Shown: positions 27,001 through 39,000 of the stretch, piece after piece
Position numbering within the stretch: position 1 is the first letter of the stretch
Layout: every line of letters starts with the position of its first letter
Source: Trogon surrucura
Lineage: Eukaryota > Chordata > Aves > Trogoniformes > Trogonidae
Length of the DNA stretch: 64,000 nt
Assembly: GCA_020746105.1 (NCBI GenBank)
Contig: CM036628.1
Coordinates: 4,226,001-4,290,000, forward strand
Direction of reading: 5' to 3'
Notes under the pieces: model-generated
Databases searched by the model: none
What the model was told of the DNA's origin: nothing
The model's input: the letters and a program-made list of their open reading frames with translations, nothing else
Program-made: the position numbers and the translations under genes

Positions 27001-30000
27001 CTCTGGTAGCTCTGCCTGTTCCCTTCCCAGGTTAGGCAAAAGAACAGAAATCTCTCCTTTGGCAGCTTGGGTGCAAAATGTTGGGTTTACGTCCATCCAG
27101 CTGGCCCCTTGGAGCTGGTCCTGCAGCCTTCTACTACTCCCACCATGGAGCTCTGCTTTGGGACAGCTCCTTGGGGCAAAGGTTAGGGGAGTGGGAGGAG
27201 AATTTGTTGGGTGAGTGAGGGGCAATGAGGGTTTGACGAGGAGCTCAGCCTCCCGATTGCAGTTAAGGACAGATCCCCTTCTGCATTTTTGCCTCTTAGG
27301 GTGGGGATGAGGGACATCGCTGGAAATACCGAAAGGAAGTTTAATAATATAGAATTCTGGAATAATTTTAGAAGCCGTGGAAGAAATTTGGGCTCAGTAA
27401 AACAGGATAAAGCAGCAAGCCAGAGCTGCTTCTCCATCCTTAGTGTTGTGAGAACAGAGACAAGCATCATCTGGCTGGAATTGCTGCCTGTCCTATGTAT
27501 CTTATAAGTCTGACTTATTTATTACGAAAAATGGAAGTCAAGGAGTATCCACCAACAGCTGATTCCCACTGTCTCCTCCCAGATCACTGAAGCTGCTTGC
27601 GTGCCCTGAACCCCCCAGCTCACCCTGGCTGCACCTCTTAGTTTTCCTGCTCATCCTATCCCAGCCACCACCCTGAGCTCATCAGCCCCACCAGTTTAAG
27701 TCACAGGTTACTGTTTTATTAGTTCAGCTTCATCCCGTCCTGATAGTGTCGAAGGAAGAGACCTCCTGCTCCGTTAAGTTCAGGTCACTGTTGTCTGGTG
27801 CAACCGTAACAAATTAATTTCTTTTGAAACATGTTCCATTTAGGTCTCTCTTGTCCCCAAATCCAGTTGACAACTTGCCAGGTGCACAGCGCATTTGAAA
27901 TAGAATAAAGAGGCAGAAGAGAAAACCTTGCAGCCAAGGCAACTCCGCTTTGTATTCTCCCTGGGCGGACAAGAGGTTGACATAGATGACTAGTTTAGTA
28001 CTAGTTTAGAAGAGCATTTTTTTCCTCTCCCCCATCTGGGTGCAGAGCACAGTGTTATTTATCAAAGGATGCCTATGCAAGCACAGATGCTTTTGGAAAC
28101 AGAGTGACCTTAGCAGGATTGTGCCAAGGCTCATGGAGTCGATTTTTCGGCAAACAGGCACAAGGGGGAAATATTCCACATCCTTGCCTTGCTCTTGGTT
28201 CCAGCATGACCTCCAAGAGTTTGTGAAGATCAGACCATGTTAAAAGAACGGCAAAATTCACCACGGGTTTATAAATCCCTCCAGGCCCTTCGAAGTTTGT
28301 GCTTACTGCCAGGCAGAAGGTGACACTTGCCAGCATGTTTTTATGACTGACTTTGAGAATGTACAGAGTGAAAAAATCAGTTTTGTTGTGGGCTTTTTTT
28401 TCCCCCATGTTCAGCAAAACAGCAATTTTGCCCCTCTCTCTCTCCTCTTAGTCACCAGAATTCCCTTATGACTCTAACTTGCCCCATGGGGCGAGCCTGC
28501 ACACGTCCTATGAAACCCAAGCTGCTTCCATCCATTCTCCTTATTGCTGCAAACTGCCGTGAGCTTTGGGAGTCTGTATCCTAGGGGGATAGGAGCATCT
28601 TCAGCTTCTCTGGAGATCTGAAATCCAAAAAGTTGCAACCAGCAGCTTAAAAAAATGTTTATCTTTTCCTGTGAGAATGTTTGTCTTGGTTCCTACGTAA
28701 TGACACTTAAAGCATAAGTGCAGAATTGAGTAAGTGACCCAACTGCCATCTCTATCTCTGTCCCCCTCGCATTAGGAAGGGGGTATTTGTGATATACTCC
28801 TCCTATTCTCATCTGTGCTGAATTTTAGGCAGCATCCTTTTGAAGCCAAAGATATCAGGGAACATTCCAAGACACTGGACATCAGTGGCCGGGATAGTCA
28901 ATTTGTTTTCTGGGTTTGGTCTCTGTCCATGAAGAGTGTCAAGCACAGCAGAGGCTGGTGACCATTCTCAACAGGCATTTTGCATGCAAACCCTTTTTCT
29001 GGATGGTAGGAACTGAAGTGTAGACAAAGGTAGTTCCATACCAGTTAACCTTGGCCCCAGACACCAGTGCCAGGCATGTTGAATTTGCTGCTATAGACAT
29101 GGTTACGATGCAGACGGTGCAGTAGTTTATTTTGTGAAGATGAGCTTAAGGGGAAAGGGATGCCATCTGCTGTAGGAACGCCTCAAATGTAATAGTCTTC
29201 CCCTCTCCCCAACACAGACCTCAGCGAGTCTGGACCTGCTCCTTTTGGAATCAGGTGGTGTTTTGGGGAAGTATTTTTTTCACCCTTTACACTTGTAGCT
29301 GGTGAAGTTGGTTCTCCCAACATACTAGAGGTGACCTAGAGGATGAATGAGTAGCTGAGGGCCTCCAGAGCTGAAGTATCATTTGATAGAGAGAGATCTG
29401 ACAGGCAGGAGCTGAAAGTGCTGCTACCTTGGAGGCAGCTGGGAACAGGTTAAGGAGATGGAAAGAAGACATTCAACTGTGGCAGGTTTTAATGGCAGGT
29501 TGGAGCTCTATGCTGCTCTACGTCTGTGAACTTACATAATCATTCTAAATAAGACAGAAGAAGCCATTAATAAGTAAACAGCAATGAGGAGGATCAGAGA
29601 GGGAATGAAATGGCTGGTGGTGTTCATGTTGGAGAAACGAAATATTTGTGGAGGACTGACGGTTTGCGGAAACTTGAGCATTCCCTTTCGAGCTGCAGCT
29701 GTGGTGGGACAATCCTCTGCTGCTGCCTGGCTCAGCTCGCAGAGCAGGCAGTGGCTGGGGGACAGCAGGGCGAGGTTGCATTTCCCTTTCTGTGTTGGCG
29801 TCTGCTTTGTCAATACAAGCTCCAGGTGGGCAGAGCTTTCCTCCTTTAAGAAATAGAGACCTAGCACTCAGCCTGTGTGACTTAGAGCTTCATGACTGCT
29901 TTTTGGTCTCTACCTCTCCTGGGGTCGAAGAACACTTTCCAGAATGAAGTATCGATGCTATTACGGATTCTGCTTGGATCTGCAGAATCACTGGGTGCTG

Positions 30001-33000
30001 GCAGAGAAAGGGGATCTCCACCAGCCCACAGCTTGCCAGAGCTGCTCAACATCTTATGAATGCATGTCCCTTTTTTTGCCCTTTTATCTTTTTTTTTTTT
30101 TTCTTTTTGAGATGTATGGTGGTTTCTACACAGCCCTGTCTCCCCCCAGATGAACTGTGTCTGCCTGCCAGCTGTGCAGGAGAGTAGCAGGGCAGTGAGG
30201 ACTTGGCTGCTTGGTAGCACGACTGCCTGCAGACCTCAGAAGAAACGATTAGAGCAAGGGCATGAATGCCTTCTTCGTGAGGAAGGAGGTGGTAAAGGCT
30301 GTGATATGTGAGGGGGCTGACCTGGATGCTCATGGAGTGGGCAGAGATGGAAGGAGGAAAGGGGAGCTGGGGGTGGAGGGTGGTGGTGGTGGCTTGGCTC
30401 GGCGGCTGGAGGGAGCGGGACCTCTTCGCTGAGCGCGTTGTGCTGAGAACGGCTGAGCCTCTCCCCTCCGATGGGCAGCGTCTCTGTGAATCGCCGCCAA
30501 AGCAGAGGAAATTTCACACCGCGCAAATTTCTGAATTCAAAAGGAGGAGGGAGGAGGTGGGTAGAGAGAGCGGGAGGAGGGGGAGGGAGAAGATGCAGCC
30601 TGGCGGGGTGCCAGCGCCTCTTGCTAATGCCACGGGGAAGGTGGCATCCTTCCCCGGCGTTCCCTCGGGCCCCCGCGCTCCCTGCTCCCTTTCGCTTTGG
30701 TCCCTTCTCCGGGAGGCAGAGCGCTCTGTCTAGAGCTGTTTACAGGGTGGTGGTTTGTTCTGTGTCTCCTCATCTCCTTTCTTGCAGAGCGAGTATCCAC
30801 TCCTCCTCTGCTTTGTGTCTTTTAACTTCTTATTCTTCTCCAGCTCTCCTTCCCCAGGATGCTTCACCCCTCACTTCCCCTGGTCCCTCTCCTCTGTTCC
30901 CTTACTCCGTCGGCCACCTGTTCTGCACTGTCTGTTCCCCTGTCTCTCATCTCAACTCTTGCCTCTCTCATCAGCGCTCACCGACATCTGTCTCTGATCC
31001 TCTCCTCATTTTTCCATCTCCTACTTTCCTTCCACCTTTACTGCCTGTTAACCCTGCTGAGACACCTGGGAGATCCTCAGTGTCAATCCCCCCATCTATC
31101 TCTCCATCCAGCCCTCCCTGTGCTCTCTTCTGTGTGCCGAGCAAACAGAGCTCTTCACACAACAGCTCAGAAAGTATCACAATAGTACATTTATACCCAT
31201 CAAAGCACGAGGCAGAGGTTGATCCTGTGGCCTTCTGGATAAGAGATAACATGTACAGTGATCCCATGAAGGGTTGTGAGTTTTGCTCCCATTCCCCTTT
31301 GGCTGAGAGGTGAGTGGAGCCTCTCATCCCTTTGTGAGTCCCACCTGCCCATAGCATGCAGTCACCAAAGGAGCCAGAGAAGTCTCTTGTGTGCCTCTCT
31401 AGGAGCAAGGGAATGTTGAGTTGGTCACAGAGGCCACAGGTGGACATTACACCAAGTGGCAGGTGCTGTGTCAAGCAGTGACAGGGTTGTGATGCTGTGG
31501 GACACCTATGGACTTTAAGTAGGGTACAGCACAGTGAAGCTGGTGTCCAAGGTGCCTTTTGAGACGAGCAGTCTGAAGAATTAAACACTCCCTTGCTCTC
31601 TGGGATACCACTTTCTTGTTCCCAAGTAATGCTGGTTTATGAGGCTTTAGGAAGCCCAGAGGCAGGACCTGTGCTGAACCAGGTGGTGCTGGTGTCCCCA
31701 GGCTTGCCAAGGGCACCTCACTCTGAGCATGGCAGCTGAAATGCTCCAGACAAGCAGGTGGCTACAGCCCAGGGCAGCTGTGCTACCTCTGCTCTGAAAA
31801 CTGAACAAAACCTTCACCCTACATGGTCCCAGTTCTCACCTGACTAAACTGCATTAACCTGGGTGGATCACCAGGAGTGCAGGACCTGCAGCCAACTGGG
31901 GTATCTCTGGATGATGCAGGTGGATACACTTGCCCTTTCATCAGAATGAAGGAGAAAATATTTGCATTTCGAGGACAGATGCCCTCTCAATCTTGTTTTT
32001 CTCCCTTCTGTCCTGCCTGTCCTGAGGTTCTCTTGTTTTTGAATGAACAGAGATGAATTCTGCCCTGATGTAAATCTCTGCTGATACAAATTGGTGCGAT
32101 CTTGCAGAAATCATTGGAGTGGTTCTGGATTTATGCTGCCTGTTAGTATGAGCAGGATTTGGCGCATGGAGTGTGGTAGCCATAGCTCACTGTGTCGTGC
32201 TCTGCATTTCCAACCAGCACTGCAGGTGACAAGCAAATCCTGGCGAGAGGGTCCCTCTGGAACTAGGAAAGGCTTCCCCTGGATGTGCTTTGTGCGGCCA
32301 AGTTAGTTGGCGAGGTTGCGATTTTGGGGATGGACACTGCGGAAAGGTTTTAGCCCTCAGGGTCCCACAAATGGGGTGGAAAATTTTCATTTAATACATT
32401 TTTGCATCTCGCACTTTAGGGAAAACGGGAAAACGCATTTGTAACTGCTATTTCCCACGGGTGCAGTATAATATATACAGTATATGCTGTGTGCAGCATC
32501 GGGGGATGAGTCATACCCATGCATGACTCTCTGGTCTCGCTGCCTGGCCAGGATGGACTCTGCACCTGCCACTTTGGGCTTTCCTGGCAAAGTGCAGCAT
32601 CCCCCAGGTGTGCTTCAGATCTGCTCCTCCACCACGGTCTCCCATGCTCAGCTCCCCTGGCCCAGGAGATTTAGGGTGGGAGAGGCTTGAGCCCTCCTAG
32701 AGATGCTGAACTGGGAGGCTTTAAAAGGAGAGATGCAATCCCAGGGCAGTGGTGACGATTTTTAAGTGGCTCCTGTCCTGTTACCCTTCTCCCCCCACCC
32801 TGAGCTTTCTCCTCCACCCCAACCACATCACAGATAAAAGGGTTAAGAGCTCACTTGGGCCCCCTGCTCAGGGAGAGGGCAGTTGCAGTGTTGTATCTAG
32901 ACCCAGTGAGGATATATATAAATTCCCTCCGTCTCTTCGGATCTATTTATAGCACGACAGGCAGTGGCAAAGGCTCTCCTCAAGGCTTCATCTCCTACAA

Positions 33001-36000
33001 ACAGTCTTCACAGACAGCAGAGAGATAAATTTAGCACACGAGATTTCTTAAAGAGCCAGCAGCTCTGCGGGGCTGCTCGCCTGCCCTGCGATGCCCCCCA
33101 CCCCCATACCCCCACTGGGGCAGTCCTCTCCTGGGGGTGTTTTCCCCCCCCACACCTTTTTTCCTCCCTTTCCAATTTTCTCTCTCCCTTTCTGGTCTCT
33201 TTTTCTACCATTGATGTTTTTTTTCTCTTTTTCCCCCCCCTCCCCTTCTTTTTTTGCTGGTTCGCCATCTCATCCTCTCCTGGTTTTTTTTTTTCTTTCT
33301 TTTTTCCCCTCTCTTTTTTCTCTCCCAGGCCACAGGGCTCAGAAGATAAAGCTTTCTCAGTTAACAGTTCACTAGTTATGCCTACATAGTAAAAAATGTG
33401 TAGCTTGATTAATGTCTTCCAGATGGTTAATTGAAAAAAAGAAGGGGGGGGGGGGGGAATGCACCATTCTCTCTCCCCTCTTCAGCACTCTGCACACATA
33501 CATCGTACAGGAAGAAAACTGCATTAAAGGGTGAGGGAAGCAATTTATTTCAGAAATAGGGGCAGCCTGTAAATTCCAGGGCAGCGTTGCCAGGCTGGGG
33601 AGTTAGCTGTTGCATTGCTCTGTCCCTGCTTCATGCTCCTTCCCTCATCCATCCCAGCCCAAAATTCCCCATCCCAGAGGGTGATGCTCCTTCACGCACA
33701 ACAGGTAACACCCACAAACCCTCCTTGAACCCTCTTGTGAACCCCGTGCTCTGACACCCCCAAAGCAACACCCACTCTCGTTCTCTCTCTACATTTATAT
33801 TTTGGGGGGATGCACAGACACTCCTGTGTGTCTTCCACAGATCTTGACTGTGCAGTCGGTTGTGCTGTACTCCTGTGAGAGAAGTCCCCGTTGGTGGCGT
33901 CTGGTGTTTTGGATTTGGCAGGGAAAAAGTGGGTGCAATGGAGGGGGCATGGGGAGGGGGGACAATGACCTGTGAGTAGGGTCATTGGGGAAACTTGGGA
34001 GGAAAGGGGAGTGATAATGTGATCACCTAGTCCTCCCCATGGGTCATTGCTGGGCAATTTAATTAACACATCTTCTGTTTTATGGACACGTGTTGGCTCT
34101 CTCCTTCTTACAAACTGACATGCCTCTCCTCTTCCTCCCCTGCCCGTAGCTCTATCTACTCCTGATTTCTTTGTCTCTCTCAAGGGAGAGACAGAGGAGG
34201 CACACAAATCCCTCCCCACCCCATTAATAGAGATACTGCCTTGCTGACGTGAGTCACGAAGGGTTTAAGCCGTGCAGTTGAGGGTGAGGCACATCCAGCC
34301 CCCCGCCCTGCACACCTCCCACCATGGATCTCCCTGGTTTCCAGGGAAACAGCAGCCCCAAATGCTGCCTGACTTTCATGTCTGCCTTTCATTTCTCCTT
34401 TTTTTTTTTTTTTTGGGGAGGGTAAGGAAAAACACACAACTGATTTTTTTTCCCCTCTTTTTTTTTTTTTTTTTCCTTTCAGGATCACCACCACGGCCGC
34501 TTGCATGATGGACCTGCGGAGGTACCCCCTCGACCAGCAGAACTGCACGCTGGAGATCGAGAGCTGTGCGTACGCCCGCCCTCCGACACCCAGGGCCACC
34601 CCATGCCCCCCACCCCAGCTTCCCACTCGTGGGATGCCTCCCTACGGGTGTCACAGCCCCTCCTGCAGGTTTCCCCCAGGGGCAGGACCAGTGCGGATAT
34701 ATATAGACTCCACCCTGAGGGGACTTCATGGGTGAAATGGGAAAACAGAGCTCTAGTAGCAGGCTGGGCATTAAAATCACTTTTGTGCCCAGGAGGGTGG
34801 TGGAAGCCTCCCATAGCCTTATGAAATCCCTGGGCAGGCTACCCTCATTTTTGGCTCTGCCCAGGAGGGGGGATCTGAGCCCTCCCCACCTGGAGCTTCC
34901 TTTGGGAAGCTTCTCCCAACCACGCTGGCAGAAGAGGTCCATCTCTCCCTCATAAAAATGCACCGCGGTATCCCCAGGGGAGCGGTCCAGAGCAGCACAT
35001 CTCACAGTAATGATGATGCAGCTTCAGCTGTGATTATCAGAGAATTGCTTTTTTTTTTTTTTTCTTATTTTTCACGAAAGAAGTCCCACAGCACTCATGG
35101 TCAGAAGGACTTTCCCAGCCCTGCCTGGGTTCTGGGACCCCCCTTCTCGCTCGCAGCTCGGGCTGTGCTTGGCGTGGTGGGTAAAGGGATGTAAATGGAG
35201 TCCTGCTGGAGGCACTAACGACGTGTCATTTCTGGCACTCCATAGCATTTTTGAGAATAGTTTACCGTACAACCAAGAAAACAGAAGGCAGAGAATTACC
35301 CACAGTTCCCCAAGTCGCGATTTTGTTCTTAATGGGACATGTCAAGGCGATTTGTTAGTGGGAGCTACGCGTCCTTGCGACATTCCCAAGATCCGCGGCA
35401 GAGATGAAGAGATTCAGTCGTTTCTTTCCTTCAGAGCTTTTGTCTTTTACACAGGTGCACATTCAAAACCCACAGGGCTCCATTTTGTTTGCTTCCAGGT
35501 CCGCAGAACAACAGGCCCTTTACAGTTTGCTTAAAAAAAAAAAAAAATTAAAAAAATACAAAAAACCCAGCAAAACAGCTTTTTTTTTTGTGGTGTGGGG
35601 CTGCTGGCTTTGTAAAAGAGCTGCAGGCAGCTGAGGTCTCCTTCCCCACAGCATCTCAGTGCACTTACCTGCAGGAGATAAGCCAGTGCTGGCATTGCCT
35701 GTTGATCTCACCCCTCCATCCTAAAAATAACCCTCCCCACATACACCCCTGCCTAGCTCTGTGCCAGGGTTCAACGAAATACTGGTGGAGGCAGGCAGCA
35801 AACAGGCTGCTCATCCGACGTTTGAAGACGCCGTATCAATACTTTATGATATTTCAGGTCGGAGTGGCTTGTCTTCGTGAAAGTTCTTTCGCTTTTAAAA
35901 AGCGGAATGGAAATTTGGGTTTCTTTTTCAAGCTAGAAATCAAAGTGAAGCGTTTATTTTTAGACTGAGCAGCGTTTCCCTTTAGAATCACCTTAAAAAA

Positions 36001-39000
36001 AAAATGGCTTCCTGAAAAACATGTTTGATTTCGTGTTGCGTAATGACATAACAAAAAGTAGAAAAAAACCCCAAACAAACAAAAAGTGGCAGCAGGTCAT
36101 AGAATAAATGGAACGGAGCTAGTTAACTGTGAGATCTCCTAAAATTAGTTACTGTAATTTGACATTTTCCTTGCTGATCAGGAAGTAAACTTGAAGTCAC
36201 TGCTGTTAAATTTGTAGATGATGAAGATAGCAGTCTGCGTGGCTTTCTCGCTGCACGTTTGAATACTTCTCCATCTGAATACATCCAGAATGGATTTAAA
36301 TCCAGCTGAATGGGGCAGTCTGTGCTGGGGTGTGGAAGCACGGGCCAGGCTGCCAGACGGAGGGACTCGTACCCATCGACCAGGGGAAATGCTGAAGGGA
36401 TGGCAGCCCCGAGCACCAGGTTTTGTAGCAGAGCTACAAAAAGGGCTGGAGTGAGCCTCGGTTATTATATAAACCAGGGGAGTCGTGAGTCAGAGCGGGG
36501 AATCGATCGGCCTCTGAATATGTCGCTGGTGAGACAGGGAAAAGCACTCTCGTCTGCATTTGGTTTCCAAAATTTAGAAAGGAAGTTGACAAGTCAGAAG
36601 ACATTGAGAAAAGATGCGAAAAAGTGGTTCAAGGGCTGGAGCAGATGTTTTGCGGTGAGAAACCTCAATAGCTCAATCTGGTTTGTTTACTGCAAAGGAG
36701 GTGGAGAGGTGACTTGTTTACAGGCTGGGTGCACTTCTGCAGAGGCGGGGAGCGCCGGGTGGAGAGGGCTTGGTAACCTCCTAGAGAAATTCGGAACAAC
36801 CACCAGAGTCTGAAAGTCTGAGCCAGATGAATTCAAATGTAAAATCGCACACAATGTTTTTAGCTGGCAGAGCGTTCGAGCTGCTGGAATCAACCACAGG
36901 GGAGGAGTGGGGGACTTGGCTGTTTCTTGCTGCTTTCCACACTTGGTCTCGGTGCTGGGGGAGAGATGCTGCAGCCAGGTGCAAACACCAGCTCCTGTGC
37001 ACAAAACCGGGGTGCTCGAAACAGCGCAACAGCCTCTGACACCCCAGTGCCTGCAGCAGATGAGATGATAACCTGAGGGTCCTGAATCTCTGTGGGCTCA
37101 CGGTTGTGGGTGCTTTCTCACTCACCGCCATGGGAGCAGGAGCATGCCATGGCGGGGGGGAGGAGGTGGGGCCCTCCCTTAGCTGATTTACATCAGAAGC
37201 AGATCTGGCATGGCATTTGGAAGATTGTTATTATTTTTTAGCATCCATGAATAAGCGCAGTAATGACTGAGAGCGCAGGATGTGGGCTTGGAGACTACAC
37301 AGTCATCGAATAATTCGGTTTGGAAAGAGACCTCAGGGTGTCTCTAGTCCAGTCCACAGCTCAAAGCAGGGTCAGCCATGAGATCAAACCAAGTTGCACA
37401 GCTCTTTGTCCACTCAGGAGCTACAGGATGACACTACCTGCAAAGGTTCAGCTCTGATCTGGGGTAAACCTTGGCCCCTAAGGCTGGGTAGAAGAATTCT
37501 CCTCCACGGTGCGTTCCACAGCTCTTCATTCCCCTGACCCCACTAATACCCCAGGGGTGGTTTTGGTGGCAGCTCTCCCCAGTGGTTGTAGCCTTGCTGG
37601 GTATTGCTCAGCCAAGTCCTCTCTGCTGTGAGGGCTTGTGGATAAGGCAGGCTGTTGTGCTGCAATGCAGGTTGTGAATAAAAGCTGCGGGCACAGGCAA
37701 AGTTCACGCTCTGAAGGAAGCCTTGCACCATGCCATACCAAAGCCTGCATGTATCTTACTGCTTCTTTGCACACAGAGGTGCTCACATGCAACTCTGTTC
37801 TTCGCCGAGAGTAACAGGGCACCCCTTCCACAGAAACAGCCTCACTGCTTCAAAACCCAGCTTGCCACAAGTGACATTAATTTTCAAGTGGAGATGAGCG
37901 CTTGCCCGCGAAGGCAGGGCTGTGGACATCACACTGATGGGAGGGGAGCTGCACGATTTTGTCGCCAGGGCCTCATTGCCCATGAGTCCAGAGCATTTGG
38001 GCGGGTCTTTCTCCTGGGACTGTGGATTTGGGCTCCTCCTCAGCACTCCCAACCCATGCAACCCTGTCTGGCACGTACAGTTTGGGGTAAAAGTAAGAGG
38101 CTGTACTCCTGGTTGAGCTAACAAATCCATTATCCTGAAACTTAAAGGGATGAGTGTTTGTCCCCAGATTGATTCCCCCTCGTCTCCTTCCATCACTGCT
38201 CTTTTCAGCCAGCACTCGGTAAAAGCAGACCCCAATCTCAGAGGCTCTGTCCACCGCCTGGCTCCAAGTTTTGACTGAGGGTGCTTAGAAGAGGGAGGTG
38301 CTCCGACGTTCAAATTTCTTTTCAGCTGCTGTTGTAAATTTTTCTCTTCCCCGGGAATTTGTAATACTTCGGTGCTCTGTTTACCTCCTCCCTGCCAGAA
38401 CGTATCGTATGGTCTCCCCCTTCTGGTAAGAGGAGGCAGTTTCTAAAAAGCAAAATGCAATGTTTGGTGCATCTAACAGAGGTTTCTGATGCACAAGTCC
38501 CTGTCATGTCAGCCATGAACATTGTGTAGTGCAAGTCAAGGCTTGATGGGCCACTTCTTAATTTTTTCTCCTGAATTCTAGCCAGAAGTGGGCGTTCTGA
38601 CCAATTTTTATCTCTTCTCCTGGGGACTGTACTACCAGGCTCAGCTGAGCAAAGAAAGTACATCAGCAGGGAGGGGCTATGCTTGCTATCTGATGGTTTG
38701 GGCTTTCCTTTGGATCCTCTTCCAGATCACCTTAGTGCAAATGTGGGTATCATCTGCTTCAGCTTGTCATCTTAGTTCGCTCTCTGTGCTTCTTCATCTC
38801 CGCAGATGGTTACACGGTTGATGACATTGTCTTCTTCTGGCAAGGAAATGATTCTGCTGTCACGGGGATGGAGGTGCTAGAACTGCCCCAGTTCACCATT
38901 ATCGAGCAGAGGCTGGTCAGCAGGGAAGTGGTCTTCACCACTGGTGAGTCTCTGACAAAGGGATGCGATGGGATGAGCAAACCTTCTGGTGATCAACGGG

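Larger units (their letters stand above)
21032..34482 (+). other. GABRB4: GABRB4 intron 4 (13.45 kb)
   Basis: Bounded by gtaagt and tttcctttcag. Contains a minus-strand CR1 (23.1-23.5 kb), a minisatellite (24.64-24.88 kb), a CpG-rich block (30.4-30.73 kb) followed by a pyrimidine-rich segment, a long pyrimidine tract at 33.13-33.33 kb and a G14 run. No exon of a nested gene was identified with confidence. Confidence 0.85.

Noticed and set aside
30971..31588. 205-codon open frame on the minus strand.
   Set aside because: It overlaps the pyrimidine-rich segment after the CpG block; no recognisable domain, and open because of base bias. Not annotated as a gene.
33692..35005. Several 100-209-codon minus-strand frames across exon 5.
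   Set aside because: Shadows of the purine-rich complement of the intron 4 pyrimidine tracts and of the receptor exon; Lys/Gly-rich low complexity.
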